Both the position numbers and the translations under genes were made by a program. Below the pieces are notes generated by a model. The model searched no databases and was not told the origin of the DNA. It saw nothing but the letters and a program-made list of their open reading frames with translations. Shown piece after piece: positions 1-12,400 of a stretch of DNA of 64,000 bases. The DNA lies in the NCBI GenBank assembly GCA_038277395.1, contig CM076197.1:78911951-78975950 (forward strand). The letters run 5' to 3'. Positions within the stretch are counted from its first letter, which is position 1. The number at the start of each line of letters is the position of its first letter. The DNA comes from Dryocosmus kuriphilus (taxonomy: Eukaryota; Arthropoda; Insecta; Hymenoptera; Cynipidae).

Positions 1-625
1 TTTGACCCCATCAGGTCAGGATAAAGGTCAATTCAAGGTCAAAGTCAAGAAAACCGTTAGATCGAAGAAAACCTCTACTCTAAGACGTTTTCAGGGTCGC
101 TGAATCCGAATCCGGGGTCATTTTGACCCGATAAGGTCAGTATCAAGGTCAAGTCAAGGTCAAGATGAGAAATAATGATCTAATCAGTGTGAATTGTTAC
201 TCTAAGACGTTTCTGGGGTCGCTGAATCTGAATCCAGGGTCATTTTGACTCCATCAGGTGGGGATTAAGGTCATTCTAAAGTCAACAATTAAGAAACCAT
301 TGAATTAAAGAAAACCTCTACTCTTATACGTTTTTTGGTCACTTAATCCAAATATAGGGTTAATTTGACCTCATGAGGTCAGGATCAAGGTCATGTTACG
401 GTCTCAAAGTGAGAAAAAAACATTTAATCTGAGGAAGCCACTCTTCTGAAACGTTTCTGGGATCGCTTAATCTGATTCTAGGATCATTTTCACCCCATTA
501 GGTGAGGATCAGAGGCAAACGAAATTGTTTAATATGATTTTTGTTAAAATTTTTAAACCGTTACATTGAATTTCGGGAGTTATCACTAGATTCACTGTTT
601 TTTGTGATATCTAACCCTTTTGTCC
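1..625. repeat. Left arm of a long inverted repeat, cut by the window start
   Basis: This stretch pairs, in reverse complement, with about 3122-3727 at roughly 90 percent identity over its whole length. The arm is itself a tandem array. The landmark 'gtcattttgacc' and its variants recur near 117, 238, 357 and 482, giving a unit of about 121 bp rich in 'aaggtcaaggtca' and 'ctctaagacgttt'. The right arm continues past the point matching base 1, so the true left end lies outside the window and the target duplication cannot be read. Confidence 0.85.
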
Positions 626-2435
626 TCAAAAGATCTAAGGAGCGGTTTCTTTTTACGCTCTACTCCGTTCTTGTTACTTTCTATCTTTAATGACCAGCAG
701 TAATCAGCTATAATATTTACATCCCATCGACCTTGATATCTCATTTCCATTATTTTTGTGTGTCTTGATGGAACCTCTCCCCTTGCTCCTCACTAAAATC
801 TCCTAGATTTTTTGGGAAGTAATCTATATGTGAGTGCAAATAGTGTAAACTTTAGACTCATCAAACACCCTAGCTCCTTATAATTCGATATCATTTGAAC
901 CACTATTCCTTCGTAGTTTTCACTTTTATGGTTCCCAAGAAAATTCTCCACAACATCTTTAAAACTTATCCAGGCTGCTTTTTCCTTGTCATTCATTGTA
1001 GAAATGAAGTCACCATCTCTCATTAGTTTGCGTATTTGTGGTCCATCGAAGATACCTTGAGTGATTTTTGCATCACCAAGATGAGCAAAAAGTTCTTTAA
1101 GTTTTTCGAAGCATTTTCCAGCTTTATCCAAAGCTTTAACAAATTCCTTCATTAAGCCGAGTTTGATGTGGAAAGGTGGAAGCAAAACCTTACTGCGATC
1201 AACCAGTGGTTCGTGTAACATGTTTGCAGAACCTGCCTGGAGAGAGGTTCTGTCTGTCCATGTTTTTTTAACATAGTGATTTGCGCGATCTCTACTGTCC
1301 CATAGACACAAAATCAAGGATGTTTCGTATATCCAGCTTGCTGTCTTAAAAATATAGTTAAGATCTTAAAATCGCCGCAAATCAACCATTTGTGCTCAGA
1401 ATATTTAATTGTCTCTAATATGAATTTCAATGTACTATATTCTTCCTTTAGTACGGTCGAATGCGCTATTGGTATTGAAGCATATACATTGGTGTTATGG
1501 AGTAATACTACCTTCAGACTTTGCTTAGAGGAGTCTATGAATATTCTCCATTCGTCACCTTTATATATTCCCGTATGCATTTCATTCATTAACCCTTCCA
1601 CGTCATTGCAATATACTAATGAAGGTTTCTGTATCACCGTGAAATATTTTCTAAAGTTTTCTTCTCTGTTCCGGTAAAATGATACTCATGTGTCTTTAGA
1701 TAGCCAGTTGTGTTGTTTTATGAATGAAGCTAAATATTCCGCTTTATCCTTAAGTAAACCTAAATCTCTCACAAGATCATTCATCTCTTCTTGATTTATA
1801 GTTTTGGGAGCCTTGCCTTGATCACTAGTTACATAGTTTTGACTGCTTGCACTCTCTCTTTCATCGCTTGAAGATTCCTGTTCTTCAACGTCATCCACAT
1901 AGCAATCGCTTCGGATTGACATACTTTCAGGAGAATTGATTGAAGTTTCCAGTTCATGGTCAATGTCATCATTTTTCTCTACTGGTCTTATCAAGTTTGG
2001 TGCGTCAGGATATTGAAGACGATGAATATTTTTTCTGTTAATTCCTGTTACATTTGTCATGCAGATATAACAGTCTTCTTCGCATAATGGTTTTCGCCAA
2101 CATGCAGGTTTCACATACTTCACTTCAGATTCTTTTTTGGAATCATATCTTGTCATCATCGTGTAACAAGCACTACATACTTCGTCTGGAGTCCACTTTT
2201 TATCTTGGTTAGCAACATCAATCCCAAAACAATCCTTGTAAATTCTCTTGATATTATTTGATATTGGTCTCCGTTTAGCTGCAAAGTAATACTTGGCACA
2301 TATGTAACAAAATGCATTAGGATTTTTGTTGCAAGAATGTTCAGATGAAGAACTTCCCGGGTTTGTTTGTAACAAAGACTTTGAAATCTTTTTATTAAAA
2401 ACTGTTTTATGTTTGTGTTTTATTTTAGGTACCAT
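592..2435 (-). pseudogene. Decayed ORF of a multicopy arthropod family of unknown function (HSHIDYFP / ERFHQD type)
   Basis: Read on the minus strand, this is one ancestral protein of about 600 residues. The N-terminal 249-residue piece (1686-2435) has paired cysteines (CYIC, CSAC, CYICM) suggesting zinc binding. The middle (1314-1637) has FIDSSKQSLKVVLLHN. The next part (793-1317) has FLCLWDSRDR and DGPQIRKLMRD. The end (592-835) has SHIDYFPKNLG, EQGERFHQD, RYQGRWDV and DYCW in other frames. From memory these blocks match a family of uncharacterised proteins present in many copies in arthropods and Hydra; no biochemical role is known to me. Lesions are an in-frame TGA after KDT near 1686, a frameshift at about 1315, another near 830, and a stop plus shift near 735. 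The last ~30 bases overlap the inverted arm. Its position between long inverted arms suggests that it belongs to a mobile element. Confidence 0.75.
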
Positions 2436-2439
2436 GAAA

Positions 2440-3120
2440 AATTACGAAGACCCGCGCATTAGGCATCCTGGACTGATCGCTGGTGAGTCTGCCATCCTGA
2501 GGGTGATAACTCTCGTAACTCCCCAGGTCTAAGTATGAGAGCTTTCTGACTTTGACGAGGACAATGTCAACTCGTAGTCAGACACGCTACGGCTTCATCC
2601 TCGCACCCTAATGCCCCCCTGCAAGGCAGCGCGCCACGCTGGCTTCGATACCACATTGGACTGGAAAGCGAATCATTCTACACATCTCCTTTCGAAGCAG
2701 TTGTCATCGTCCCAGTATCCCTCGCGGTAGCAGGATTTTGAATTTCTGCGGAAAAATCGGACTGTCATTGCAGAAATTGAGTTATTTGCTCAGAAACTAA
2801 AGTTGAGCTTATCAGTGACGCTACACTAAGTCCTTTGATCATAACCAAAATGTTCGAGCATGTTGAAGATTGCCCTCTAAGTGGTAAGCGTAAATGGAAT
2901 TGCGCTCAAGAAACTGTTTAATGTTTTATCTCTCGACAATGTGCGTACTCCAGAGGATCGTACTCGGAAACTTGATCCACACCTGTTAAGCGTAGTTTAG
3001 GGGAGCATCGTTGGTCCATAAAATATCGCTTCTGTTGTCACAACTGCCCATGCAAAAGAATAACGTCAACCCTGACCTGATAACGTCAAATACACCATTG
3101 CTTCGGAATCATAAAGAAAA
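2440..3120. other. Interior spacer of the inverted-repeat element, no gene seen
   Basis: The stretch lies between the start of the decayed ORF and the right arm. About 2450-2750 is clearly richer in G+C than its surroundings and could be promoter or leader sequence for the minus-strand ORF. I recognise no coding frame or RNA gene in it. Confidence 0.4.
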
Positions 3121-3121
3121 A

Positions 3122-3770
3122 GAACAGAAGGGTTAGATAACTAAAAAAACACTAAATCAAGTGATAACTTTCGAAATTCAATGTAGCGATTCAGAAATTG
3201 TAACCAAAATCATTTTAAACAATTTCTTTTGACCCTGATCCTTACCTGATGTGGTGAAAATGACTCCAGAATCAGATTAAGCGACCTCAGAAACGTTTTA
3301 GAAGAGTGGCTTTCTCAGATTCAATATTTTTTCTCTTTTTTAGAATGTAACATGACCCTGGAATTATCCCATATTGGGATTCAGCGACCACAAAAACGTA
3401 TAAGAGTAGAGGTTTTCTCTAATTAAATGTTTTTTTAATTGTTAAACTTAGAATGACCTCAAGCCCCACCTGATGGAGTCAAAATGAACCTGGATTCAGA
3501 TTCAGCGACCCCAGAAACGTCTTAGAGTAACAATTCACACTGATTAGATCATTATTTCTCATCTTGACCTTGACTTGACCTTGATACTGACCTTATCGGG
3601 TCAAAATGACCCCGGATTTGGATTCAGCGACCCTGAAAACGTCTTAGAGTCGAGACTTTCTCCGATCTAACAGTTTTCTTGACTTTGACCTTGAATTGAC
3701 CTTTATTCTGACCTGATGGGGTCAAACTGACCCCGGATTCGGATTCAGCAACCTCGAAAACGTATGGGTA
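3122..3770. repeat. Right arm of the long inverted repeat
   Basis: Reverse complement of the left arm, with the same ~121-bp subunits (landmarks 'ggtcaaaatgacc', 'aaacgtcttagagt', 'aaggtca'). Identity to the left arm is visible from about 3122 to 3727. The unit pattern continues to about 3765 and is followed by a T-rich run. Confidence 0.85.
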
Positions 3771-4337
3771 TGGTGGTTTAGCTTGGGCTTCAGAAAATTT
3801 TTTTTTTTTTTGTGGGGCTGTGTAGTCGCACATTGAAAAAAATGTCATTTGATGGGGGTTTTTTTTTATTTACGGTATTGAAAAATTTCAATAGTGAAAA
3901 AAAATCCAATAGGAGTTCGAATATTTCTTGTAAATTATTGAAATAATTCGAAAGAAAAATTCATATTGAAAAATTTGATCACCTATGTATTGGAAAATTG
4001 CGATTTTTATTTGTTTTGTATTTTTATATGTTTTGCACTCGAGCTTTTTGTCCTTAAGATTTTTAAATTGCATGTGAAATTTTCGAAAACCATGTTTTTT
4101 GTTTACTGCTACGAACCTATTTGTCTGACAATCAAAAGGTCTAATCTAAAAATTTAGACCTTTAAGAGATGTATAAAATGAGCGGCAGTAGGTTAGGCTT
4201 CGTCTATTTGTTTACGTGGAAAATAATAAAGACCGTCCAAAATCATTCTACAATAGTTTGTGGTCATGTAGTCATTCTACAATAGTTCTACAATATTTGA
4301 GTAGAGACATATAGACCTATGACATACTCTCTAAATT
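3771..4337. other. AT-rich stretch, nothing recognised
   Basis: Contains a T13 run near 3800 and short frames without similarity to known proteins. No repeat or gene is seen. Confidence 0.4.
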
Positions 4338-4620
4338 TCTTGGAGTGAGATCCCACTCTGATGGAGCGATTTCCCACTCCAACTTCTAGCTAGAAGTGAG
4401 CTTCTCCATTTGGAGTGGAGCGCGACTTTCCGTTGGAATGAGGAACAACTCTTTGGCTTGGGGTGACCGTTCACCCTAGATGGGGCGAATGTCGACTCCA
4501 TTGGAATGACAGTGTCTGTCCAATTTGGAGTGAGTTTGCGTGACTCTAGCGTATGGATTGAGCAAACTCTCACTCTTTAAGAGTGGAATAGGCTCTATTT
4601 TTGGAGTGAACCTTCACTAA
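4338..4620. repeat. Array of ~23-bp imperfect palindromes
   Basis: About 12 units of 22-26 bp follow each other. Most have the form TTGGAGTGA-spacer-TCACTCCA. Examples are 'tggagtgagatcccactc' near 4341, 'ggggtgaccgttcaccc' near 4460 and 'ttggaatgacagtgtctgtc' near 4501. Units differ from each other, but left and right halves often change together, so many could still form a hairpin. No coding function is seen. Confidence 0.65.
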
Positions 4621-4793
4621 AAAAAATATATATATATAAAATTTTTTACTTAACAGGAATAATCGCTAAAAGAATTTTAAGACATTGATTTCATTAAACC
4701 ATCGTATATTTTGTATAAAAATGTAATAATAAGTATGTATATGGTATAATTAAATTTAATTGCACATATACAAGTCATGAGTCAATCTATATA

Positions 4794-4944
4794 TGTCGTA
4801 GGCATTTAGAAGAATCCGACGTTCTGCAGAATGCCTAGGCGTTCTGCAGAACGCCGGCGAATAGACGATTGATTCTCCAAAACTGACCTGCAATGACCGA
4901 AATCCCCTGGGCGTTTTGCTAAACGCCGACGAATAGAATAATTA
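4794..4944. repeat. Left terminal inverted repeat of the Ginger-like element
   Basis: Matches the reverse complement of about 7352-7511. It contains two 'gttctgcagaa' palindromes and 'gcgttttgctaaacgcc', so it also has internal dyads that could bind the integrase. Confidence 0.85.
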
Positions 4945-5172
4945 AGGTTTGTAGGATTGAAATCAAAACTAGACTTTTTGAATGTTGATCGTAACATCAT
5001 GTCAATTTATTACGTTATAAATTGATAATGTTTGCTCCAGAAAAATCGAGTTTAGACTCGAATAAACATTATTTTATTTCATGTTTCTTCGCGGTAATAC
5101 TGTGGAGCAAAGATTATCCAATATTTTGTAAAACTAAGTTAATTTTGTTACGTAAAATATCGAATTACGTCA

Positions 5173-7202
5173 TTATACTAACTTTTTACAGCACGTGGAC
5201 GATGAGTGACAACGAGAGTTACATTTAACATTATTTTTGATACATGAGCAACGATTCGTAGAACACTGTTTGTTACTTTTTCTACAGTTACACTTCTGAT
5301 AACCTTGTCCACCAGACGCAGATTGTCCTGATGCCGCTTCTCGCAAGCTAATGGAAGAATTTTTGGGAACATCATTGATGTTCAACTTTGCAGTACCTGA
5401 CAGTTGTAGTTCAGTACGCGGTAGTAATGCTTTGATAATACCATCTTTAGTTCCAACTTGATATAAACTATTTTTCTTATTCATCGCAATACCGAAAATG
5501 GATTGAAAGTCTAAAGGACCTGGGTCACCAATAGAAAGTTCAGGCAATTTCTCTGCCGAGTAATTTTTCATTTTCTCTGCTTCCATTTTCTGCCGTTCGA
5601 AGCAGTCGAGCTGCATAGCGAGTAAATTCCTTCCACGAACACATAGAGTGCAAATCATTCGTGCTTAAGTCTAAGCTACCACAATCAGCGTGAATTTTCA
5701 TATGGCACGATGTGCAGGAACTTACCTCGATCATCTTCAATTCATTTTCACATACACCGCAAGAGATCATCTCTGGGACTTTGCTAGTTGAATTTTCCTC
5801 TCACGCCAGTACCATAACACTTCTGTAAAACAGTAATAAAAATGTATTTCAATAAGTCCATTAGAAAATAGATTATCAGAAATAAATTCACCATACCTGT
5901 TTCTTTCGAGCACACATTTGAGAAATCTTGAGTCGGGGGCACAGACTTTATCGATGACTGGATTATCGGTGATGTTGCTGTGGATCTCTGCTGTGATCAT
6001 TTCTAACTCTTCTTCTGTTTCAATATCGTTCAAAACACACTTGGGCAATGAACTGGTCGTCAAACAGCATTTTATGGGCCCAAAAACTGCTTCATACGGG
6101 TGTTCTGTTGATTACTCGGTGCTTCGAAGTGTTCTTCTGCCACTATTTAACATAAAATAAAAGATTAAGATAAAGAATTACTGTAAATAGTATCCATATT
6201 AGTTCCAATTACTTGGACTCCGTAACAGCCATCAGACCAATGACTGTTCTCGTGATCCGACACCCAAGCCCGCAACATATTTTCTATGTTAGCATTGGCT
6301 CGTTCCACGCTGCCTTGTGATTGTAGGTGGCGTGGTTGGCCATGTACAACTTTACAATTAATCCACTTTCTTGCCAACTCGTTTATTACAGCTGCAGTAA
6401 ACTCAGCACCTAAAAAATATAAATAACTTAATTTCTTACAATATATCAGTAAAGGTTGAATTTTATATAAACGATGTTTCATTATTTTACTCACCATTAT
6501 CACTCTGCAATATTTCAAGTGCACCAAATGTATAAAAAATTTTTGATAACTCGTCAGCAACCTGAGCAGCTTGTTTTGACTTGATTGGTCGTAATTGTAC
6601 GAACCTTGTGCCGTGATCTTGATAATTGAGAAGCCATTTATAATCTTCGTCACTTCGAGCACAAGACTGAAAATCTATTAAATCGACTTGTCCTCTTGCA
6701 TTGAAACCATGTGATAAAATAGGCACGACGCCTTTTCTGAGAGTCGATTTTTTGTATTGCACGTTCCACAGCAGCTGGAAAAAATTCAACAAGCAGACCT
6801 ATATACTTTCCATTTATTTTGCATAAAGTAAATCATTTTGTCGCGTCCTCCATGGCCAGTCTGAACGTGTGCTTCGAGCAATTTCTCGTAGTAGTCCTCC
6901 ATTGGAACACAATAAACAACCGGATCTGTTTGACACTTTCGTTTTACTATGACGTGATAATCATCAGCAATTTTCAGCAATTCATAGTGATTAGCAAAGT
7001 GATAATAGCTATGAATTGTCACTCCTAAAGCTCCATCTTGCTGAATCTTCTTCACTTTTTCAAGGTGACTTTTGTCCCAAATACCACGATTACCCTGTTG
7101 TTTTTCAAACATTTCACGTAACTTCCGCTCAAACTCATCGCGATTAACGCTCTCCATTTTTAACAGTACTAATCCCGTTGTACCCACCGAACTAGTTGTC
7201 AA
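5173..7202 (-). pseudogene. KRBA2-like integrase of the Ginger-like transposon, split and frameshifted
   Basis: Translation order on the minus strand is as follows. An N-terminal block 'NRDEFERKLREMFEKQQGNR' (~7150) is followed by an H2C2-type finger with HGGRDKM and then CCGTC. The rve integrase core has FNARGQVDLIDFQS (first Asp), QSDNG-AEFTAA (second Asp) and GSVERANANI (Glu). The C-terminal half ends in a cysteine-rich CXC-like tail with CNCRKSNKQC and CSCIKNNVKC. One intron is clear: GT at 6494 to AG at 6410 joins QSDNG to AEFTAA. A second probably ends at 'aaatag' near 6145. Lesions are a TGA near 6786, a one-base shift in an A-run near 6745 and a one-base shift near 6100. Order and motifs match arthropod 'KRAB-A domain-containing protein 2-like' integrases; the KRAB part itself is absent. 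Confidence 0.8.
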
Positions 7203-7351
7203 TTCAGTTTTGTGAAAGACGACTCACTTCAATATCTCTCAACCGAAAACTTCGGCATACTGAGAAACTATCCTCGATGGTAATATTATTATTCTATTCG
7301 CCGGCATTTTGCTAAACGCCTAGTCGAATAGGAGAACACACTTCAAACCAG

Positions 7352-7511
7352 CAAGCATTCTTCTATTCGTCGGCGTTTAGCAAAACGCCCAGGGGATTAG
7401 ACGATCGGTCATTGCAGGTCAGTTTTGGAGAATCAGTCGTCTATTCGCCGGCGTTCTGCAGAACACCTAGGCATCCTGCAGAACGCCGGATTCTTCTAAA
7501 CACCTACGACA
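7352..7511. repeat. Right terminal inverted repeat of the Ginger-like element
   Basis: Reverse complement of 4794-4944, with a few substitutions and a small indel near 'gacgatcggtcattg'. A further partial copy of the inner motif ('ttgctaaacgcctag') lies at about 7305-7325. Confidence 0.85.
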
Positions 7512-8554
7512 TATATACATTTCAGTTTTATTCATTTTCATCTCCTGGATGATGAAAAATGTCCATCCTGCAAAAAATATATCAGATTAAAATTTGTTGT
7601 ATTTAATATGCATGTTGAATGGTTCAAACCCTTCGGTATAGTTTAATTTTTGTAAGAAAGGGTTAATAATATGAAAAAAAATTCTCTTACCTTAGTGCGA
7701 TTGGAGAAGGGTGTGGGTCAAAATTCAAAAACGTTGTCTTAAGGGCAGCGCAGCACGGCCGTGGCACTATCCCTTCGAGTCCCATTATACAAGCTGTTAT
7801 AAAATCATAAAAATTTAATAACTCTACTGCGTATTCCACGCCAAAACAGAAATGCATTTTGAGTAGAGTGTCAAATGCTTTTATCGGGTTTCTTGACACG
7901 CAGATTAAGTTGGAGTCAGCCCTGATGTAGAATTTTCAATTGTTTGGATTCCCTTCAACTACCGGAACGTAAATCAGGTACGGCTGCTGAGGTCCTTTTG
8001 CCTTTGTTGCCGCTAATAAGTCTTCTTGTTTCTGAAATAGACAAAGTTTATTATTATTTTTTACTTACATTTTTTTCTGCGCGCCTGTATGGGAGTATTT
8101 TCATATGTGGGGGGAATTAAGATGTGTAAGGATACAAGCTATGAATACGTAATTTGACTAATGTATACTTGCATTTAAAATCCTAATTAAAGATGAGTGG
8201 AGAATCACTTTGCGCTGCTCGCCGGAGGATTTAACTGTATTATTTTTTGTGTAGTTCGGTGAAGGGAGAATTTCCGGTAAAAGCACCAGGGCTTTAAAAT
8301 CATCTGAAAATAATTAAAAACCACAAAAAATTATTGTTATTGCATGACTTCAGATTGCACGAATTTGCGCATCTGAAACAAAACAAAAATTACAGACCAC
8401 TTAGATCATGTACTGTTTCCAAGAGATGCTTTTTCTTTTCATCGTTGGCGATATAGAGTAATACCCTTTGAACGTAGATTGCCAGAAACTTGCCGAGGAA
8501 TGTGTCTCCATTGGGATACAGTGATAGGTACTCTCTTTCAATCTGCAACAATTA

Positions 8555-9257
8555 TGTTTGTTTGTGAATCTTTGTAAATTTATTTAATATCTGTTTGTGC
8601 CTGTAAAAAAGATTATCTTATTTCTTAGTTGTGGGTGAAGGTCCAAAAAATGTAATTTGCTCAGTTCTTCACAGTAATAACATATATATTTTACACAACA
8701 CAAAAGAAAAACAGAATTTATTTACAGAATTGTCGAGAGATGACAAATTGAATAAAGTAGAGTTAGCGAACAGAAATTTTGAGCAATGTTATGCGACCGA
8801 TGGTTGAAAGGTATCTAACAGAATTTTGTGTCGAAAAGGTACATTGAAGTTCAAGTCGAAATACCGGTAGTGGGAGTTTTGACCAATCAGGCTGTAACAT
8901 TTGTCGAAGTCCGAATGCGACCCACCCTCTACAAAAGGGCAGGCAATGCGACGTGACAATCTTTGGATTTTCCCATAATAAATTACCCTAAGACTGTCGT
9001 CCTTGGTTTCTCCGAAGGTTTCTCTCATTTATCTTGATGGTCGCATCATGAAATATCCAAGATCGTCCGCACAGTAAAATTTCTCGAGAACTAGCAGATT
9101 TAGAAGAATGCTTAATCCTAAACAAATGTACGCCTCACGTTTTGAAATGAAAGGAAACTTTCCCAGAAAACAAATCTTCTAGCCACAAAGATTTTCTCTA
9201 AGTAGTCTCTAAATTATTTACTAGCAATTTATCATTATTTATATATAGGACTGAACA
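8555..9257 (-). repeat. 3' LTR of the BEL/Pao element
   Basis: Direct repeat of 15511-16214. On the minus strand it begins TGTTCAGTCC and ends AACAAACA, the usual TG...CA termini. Confidence 0.95.
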
Positions 9258-9472
9258 TAAAGCTGGCCCCTTTGAACGAGCATCGTTCAAACTAACTGCT
9301 GAAAGTGGTACAGTGATGTTCAAGATTAGGCTAAGTTAATGTCACTATAAAAATATACTAAAGAAATCCCCCATCCGTACAAAAAATGAGATTCTCGAAA
9401 GAATATATATCTACGATACAATACTATATGATCACATGCACTCTTGCGAACTTAATTTCTCAGATTTGTAGT
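9258..9472 (-). other. BEL 3' untranslated part with polypurine tract
   Basis: Just inside the 3' LTR the minus strand reads CAAAGGGGCCAGC, a plausible polypurine primer for plus-strand DNA. The rest is AT-rich and non-coding. Confidence 0.6.
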
Positions 9473-12400
9473 TTAATTGTAAGTAATTGGAAGTGGATAT
9501 AGTTTTTTGACACTGCGTTTGTATGTACCGCACTGTGTCTTCACTAGAACAACAGGCACAATCTTATCTTCACCTGGAAAAACTTGTACAATTCTACCTA
9601 ATTTCCAAGCCATCGGTGGTAAATTGTCTTCTTTTAGAACCACTAAGGTTCCAACCTGAATTTCATCTTGTTGAGTTCCTGGCTGCCATTTGCTGCGACT
9701 GATCATCTCGTTAAGATATTCTGCATGCCATCGGGCCCAAAAATTCTGTCTCATTTTTTGAGCGTGTTTCCATGATGATAGTCTCCACGATCTCGTGTCC
9801 CTTAGATCTGATTGAGGGTAATTGGTTAAAGGACTACCAATAAGGAGGTGACCGGGAGACAATGGAAGTAGGTCATTCGGATCTGAGGAGAAAGGGGTAA
9901 GAGGATGGGAGTTTAATATTGCTTCTACCTCAATCACATATGTTTCTAGTTGATCGTATGTTAACAAGGTAGTGCCTACTGTGCGCAAGAAATGGTGCTT
10001 AAAGGATTTGACGGAGGCTTCCCAGAGGCCTCCGAAATTCGGTGATTGAGGTGGAATGAAGCGCCAATTAATTTTTTGATCTAGAAAAAAATCTTGAATT
10101 TCCGAGTCATTTTGTGATGCTTTAATAAATTTGTACAGTTGCTGAATTTCCTTGTTTGCCCCGACAAAATTAGTGGCATTATCGGAATAAACTGTGTCAG
10201 GTTTACCGCTACGCGAAATAAATCTTCTGAAGCAACCGAGAAAGGCTTCGGTAGTTAAATCGCAAACAACTTCCAAATGAACTGCTTTACTTGAAAAACA
10301 TACAAATATCGAAACATAAACTTTTACTTGACTGCGATTTCTGACTCGCTTTTCTTCAATAAAAAATGGTCCACAATAGTCGACCCCGACATTCAGAAAT
10401 GGACGTGTTGAAAGTAAGCGATGTTCAGGAAGATTTCCAGTAATATAATTAATTCCACGCGGTTTTGCTCTGAAACACCTTACACAATTTCGAATCAAGT
10501 GACGAGTGACATTTTTTCCATCGATCGGCCTGTACCGTTGGCGAACTCCATACAGGGTAGCTTGGGTTCCCGCATGCATTCTTTTCAAATGCTCATCTCT
10601 AATAATCAATTTCGTGATGTGATGGCCTCGCGGTAAAATAATGGGAAATTTCTGCGATTCTGGAATTGCTGAATGTTTTAGACGACTACCTACGCGAAGG
10701 ATTCTGTCGTTATCAAGAAAGGGGTTGAGGGAGGATAAGCCCCCCTTCTGATCAATGATTTTTCCACAGGAGAGCTTTTCGATGTCTTTGGAAAATGCAG
10801 TGGCCTGAACTTGGTTAATTATCAAATTATGAGCTAATTCGAGCTCGAGAATCGATATAGGACCTTTATTTCTGGAATCTTTATTTTTATCTCTGATGTT
10901 ACGGATAAAGCGTAACACATAGGCGAGTACACGATTGAGTTTACTAAAAGACGAATATTCTTCTAATAGCTGCCAATTTGAAATTGTCATTTTCAATGAA
11001 AATATGCCTGTGACATTTTTCTTTACGCCCGGGATATCCCCTTTGTGTATTGGTTGTTCTGGCCATTTTTTTATGTCTTCATGGAGCCATGTTGGTCCAC
11101 GCTGCCAAAAATCGCTAGCTAAAAATTCGCGCGGGGTTTGCCCTCTTGAAATAAGATCTGCTGGATTTTTATCTGTGGGAACATATTTCCAGTCACGGAT
11201 ATTCGTGAGGGATTGGATTTCAGCCACGCGATTAGCTATAAATGTAGGTAATTTGTGCGATTCAATTTTTATCCATGCAAGTACTGTTGTGTTATCACAC
11301 CAGAGATGAGTATTGGCTATTTTTAAATTAATTGATTGACGAGTGGAATCAAGTAACTTTGCTAATTGATATGCAGCACATAGTTCAAGTTTTGGGATTG
11401 TGGGGCTGACATTAGTCTCTTTTTTCATTGTGGAGAGCGGAGCTACTCGAGATTTCGCACAGATCAGAGAAACATGATGTGTCCCGTTAAAATCGGTGCA
11501 ACGAAGATAAAGCGCGGCCCCGTAAGCCTTTACACTGGCATCTGAAAACCCATGAATTTCGATACGAGACATATTGGGAACTGTGATACATCTATTGAAC
11601 TGAACTTTATTTAGAAGAGGCAATTGCTCTCGATATTCTATCCATTTTTTCTGGAACTTTTCGGGGACCGTCTCGTCCCAGGAAAGCTTTAATTTCCAGA
11701 GATCTTGAATCAATAATTTCGCAATCATTACGACTGGACCCAATAACCCTAAGGGATCAAATAATTTCGCTGTTTGCGAGAAGATAAAGCGTTTGGTAAT
11801 GGGACTCTCAAAATTCGTTACATTTACTTCATAGAGGATTTGATCTGAAACTGGATTCCAACAAAGTCCGAGTGTTTTAACATTTTCTGTTGGGTCAAGT
11901 GACATGTGAGAAGTTAGAGACTTATCATTTATATCACTGATGAGCCTGGGGTCATTTGATCGCCATTTCCTGAGATTGAAACCTCCCTTCTGTAGGAGTG
12001 TAATTAAATCATTGCGAATGGAGAGTGCTTCTTCAAATGTATCTGCTCCGGTCGACAAGTCGTCGACGTAAAAATCGCGTTTTAATATGCTAGATGCGAC
12101 GGGAAAATTATCGCGTTCGTCATCTGCTAACTGATGCAGCGTTCTGACGGCGAGAAAAGGAGCTGAAGAAGTGCCGAATGTGACGGAGTTGTGCGTATAT
12201 TCGTGGATTTCGTCATTGGGATCGTCTCTCCAAAGAATTTTATGAAAAACTCTGTGTTCGTGATACAACTGAATTTGCCGATACATTTGTTCAATGTCAG
12301 CTGTGAAGGCAAACAGAAATATTCGAAAACGCATGAAAGTGGAAAATAAATCATCTTGAATAGTCGGTCCTACCATTAAAGTGTCATTCAAGGAGTAGCC

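Larger units (their letters stand above)
4794..7511 (-). mobile_element. Ginger-like integrase DNA transposon
   Basis: The element is 2718 bp long. It starts TGTCGTAGG and ends CCTACGACA, and is flanked on both sides by TATA (4790-4793 and 7512-7515), a 4-bp target duplication. Terminal inverted repeats are about 150 bp. It carries one minus-strand gene for a KRBA2-like integrase. TGT...ACA ends, a 4-bp duplication and a retroviral-type integrase fit the Ginger superfamily. The class is inferred from these hallmarks, not from a database match. Confidence 0.8.

Noticed and set aside
2440..2760. Possible rRNA or tRNA-derived sequence because of higher GC
   Set aside because: No cloverleaf or rRNA core motif could be found.
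4338..4620. Possible CRISPR-like array because of short regularly spaced palindromes
   Set aside because: Units are diverged, there are no unique spacers, and the genome is eukaryotic.
10421..11309. Plus-strand frames opposite the BEL pol
   Set aside because: They are antisense shadows of a strongly supported minus-strand pol and have no recognisable content.
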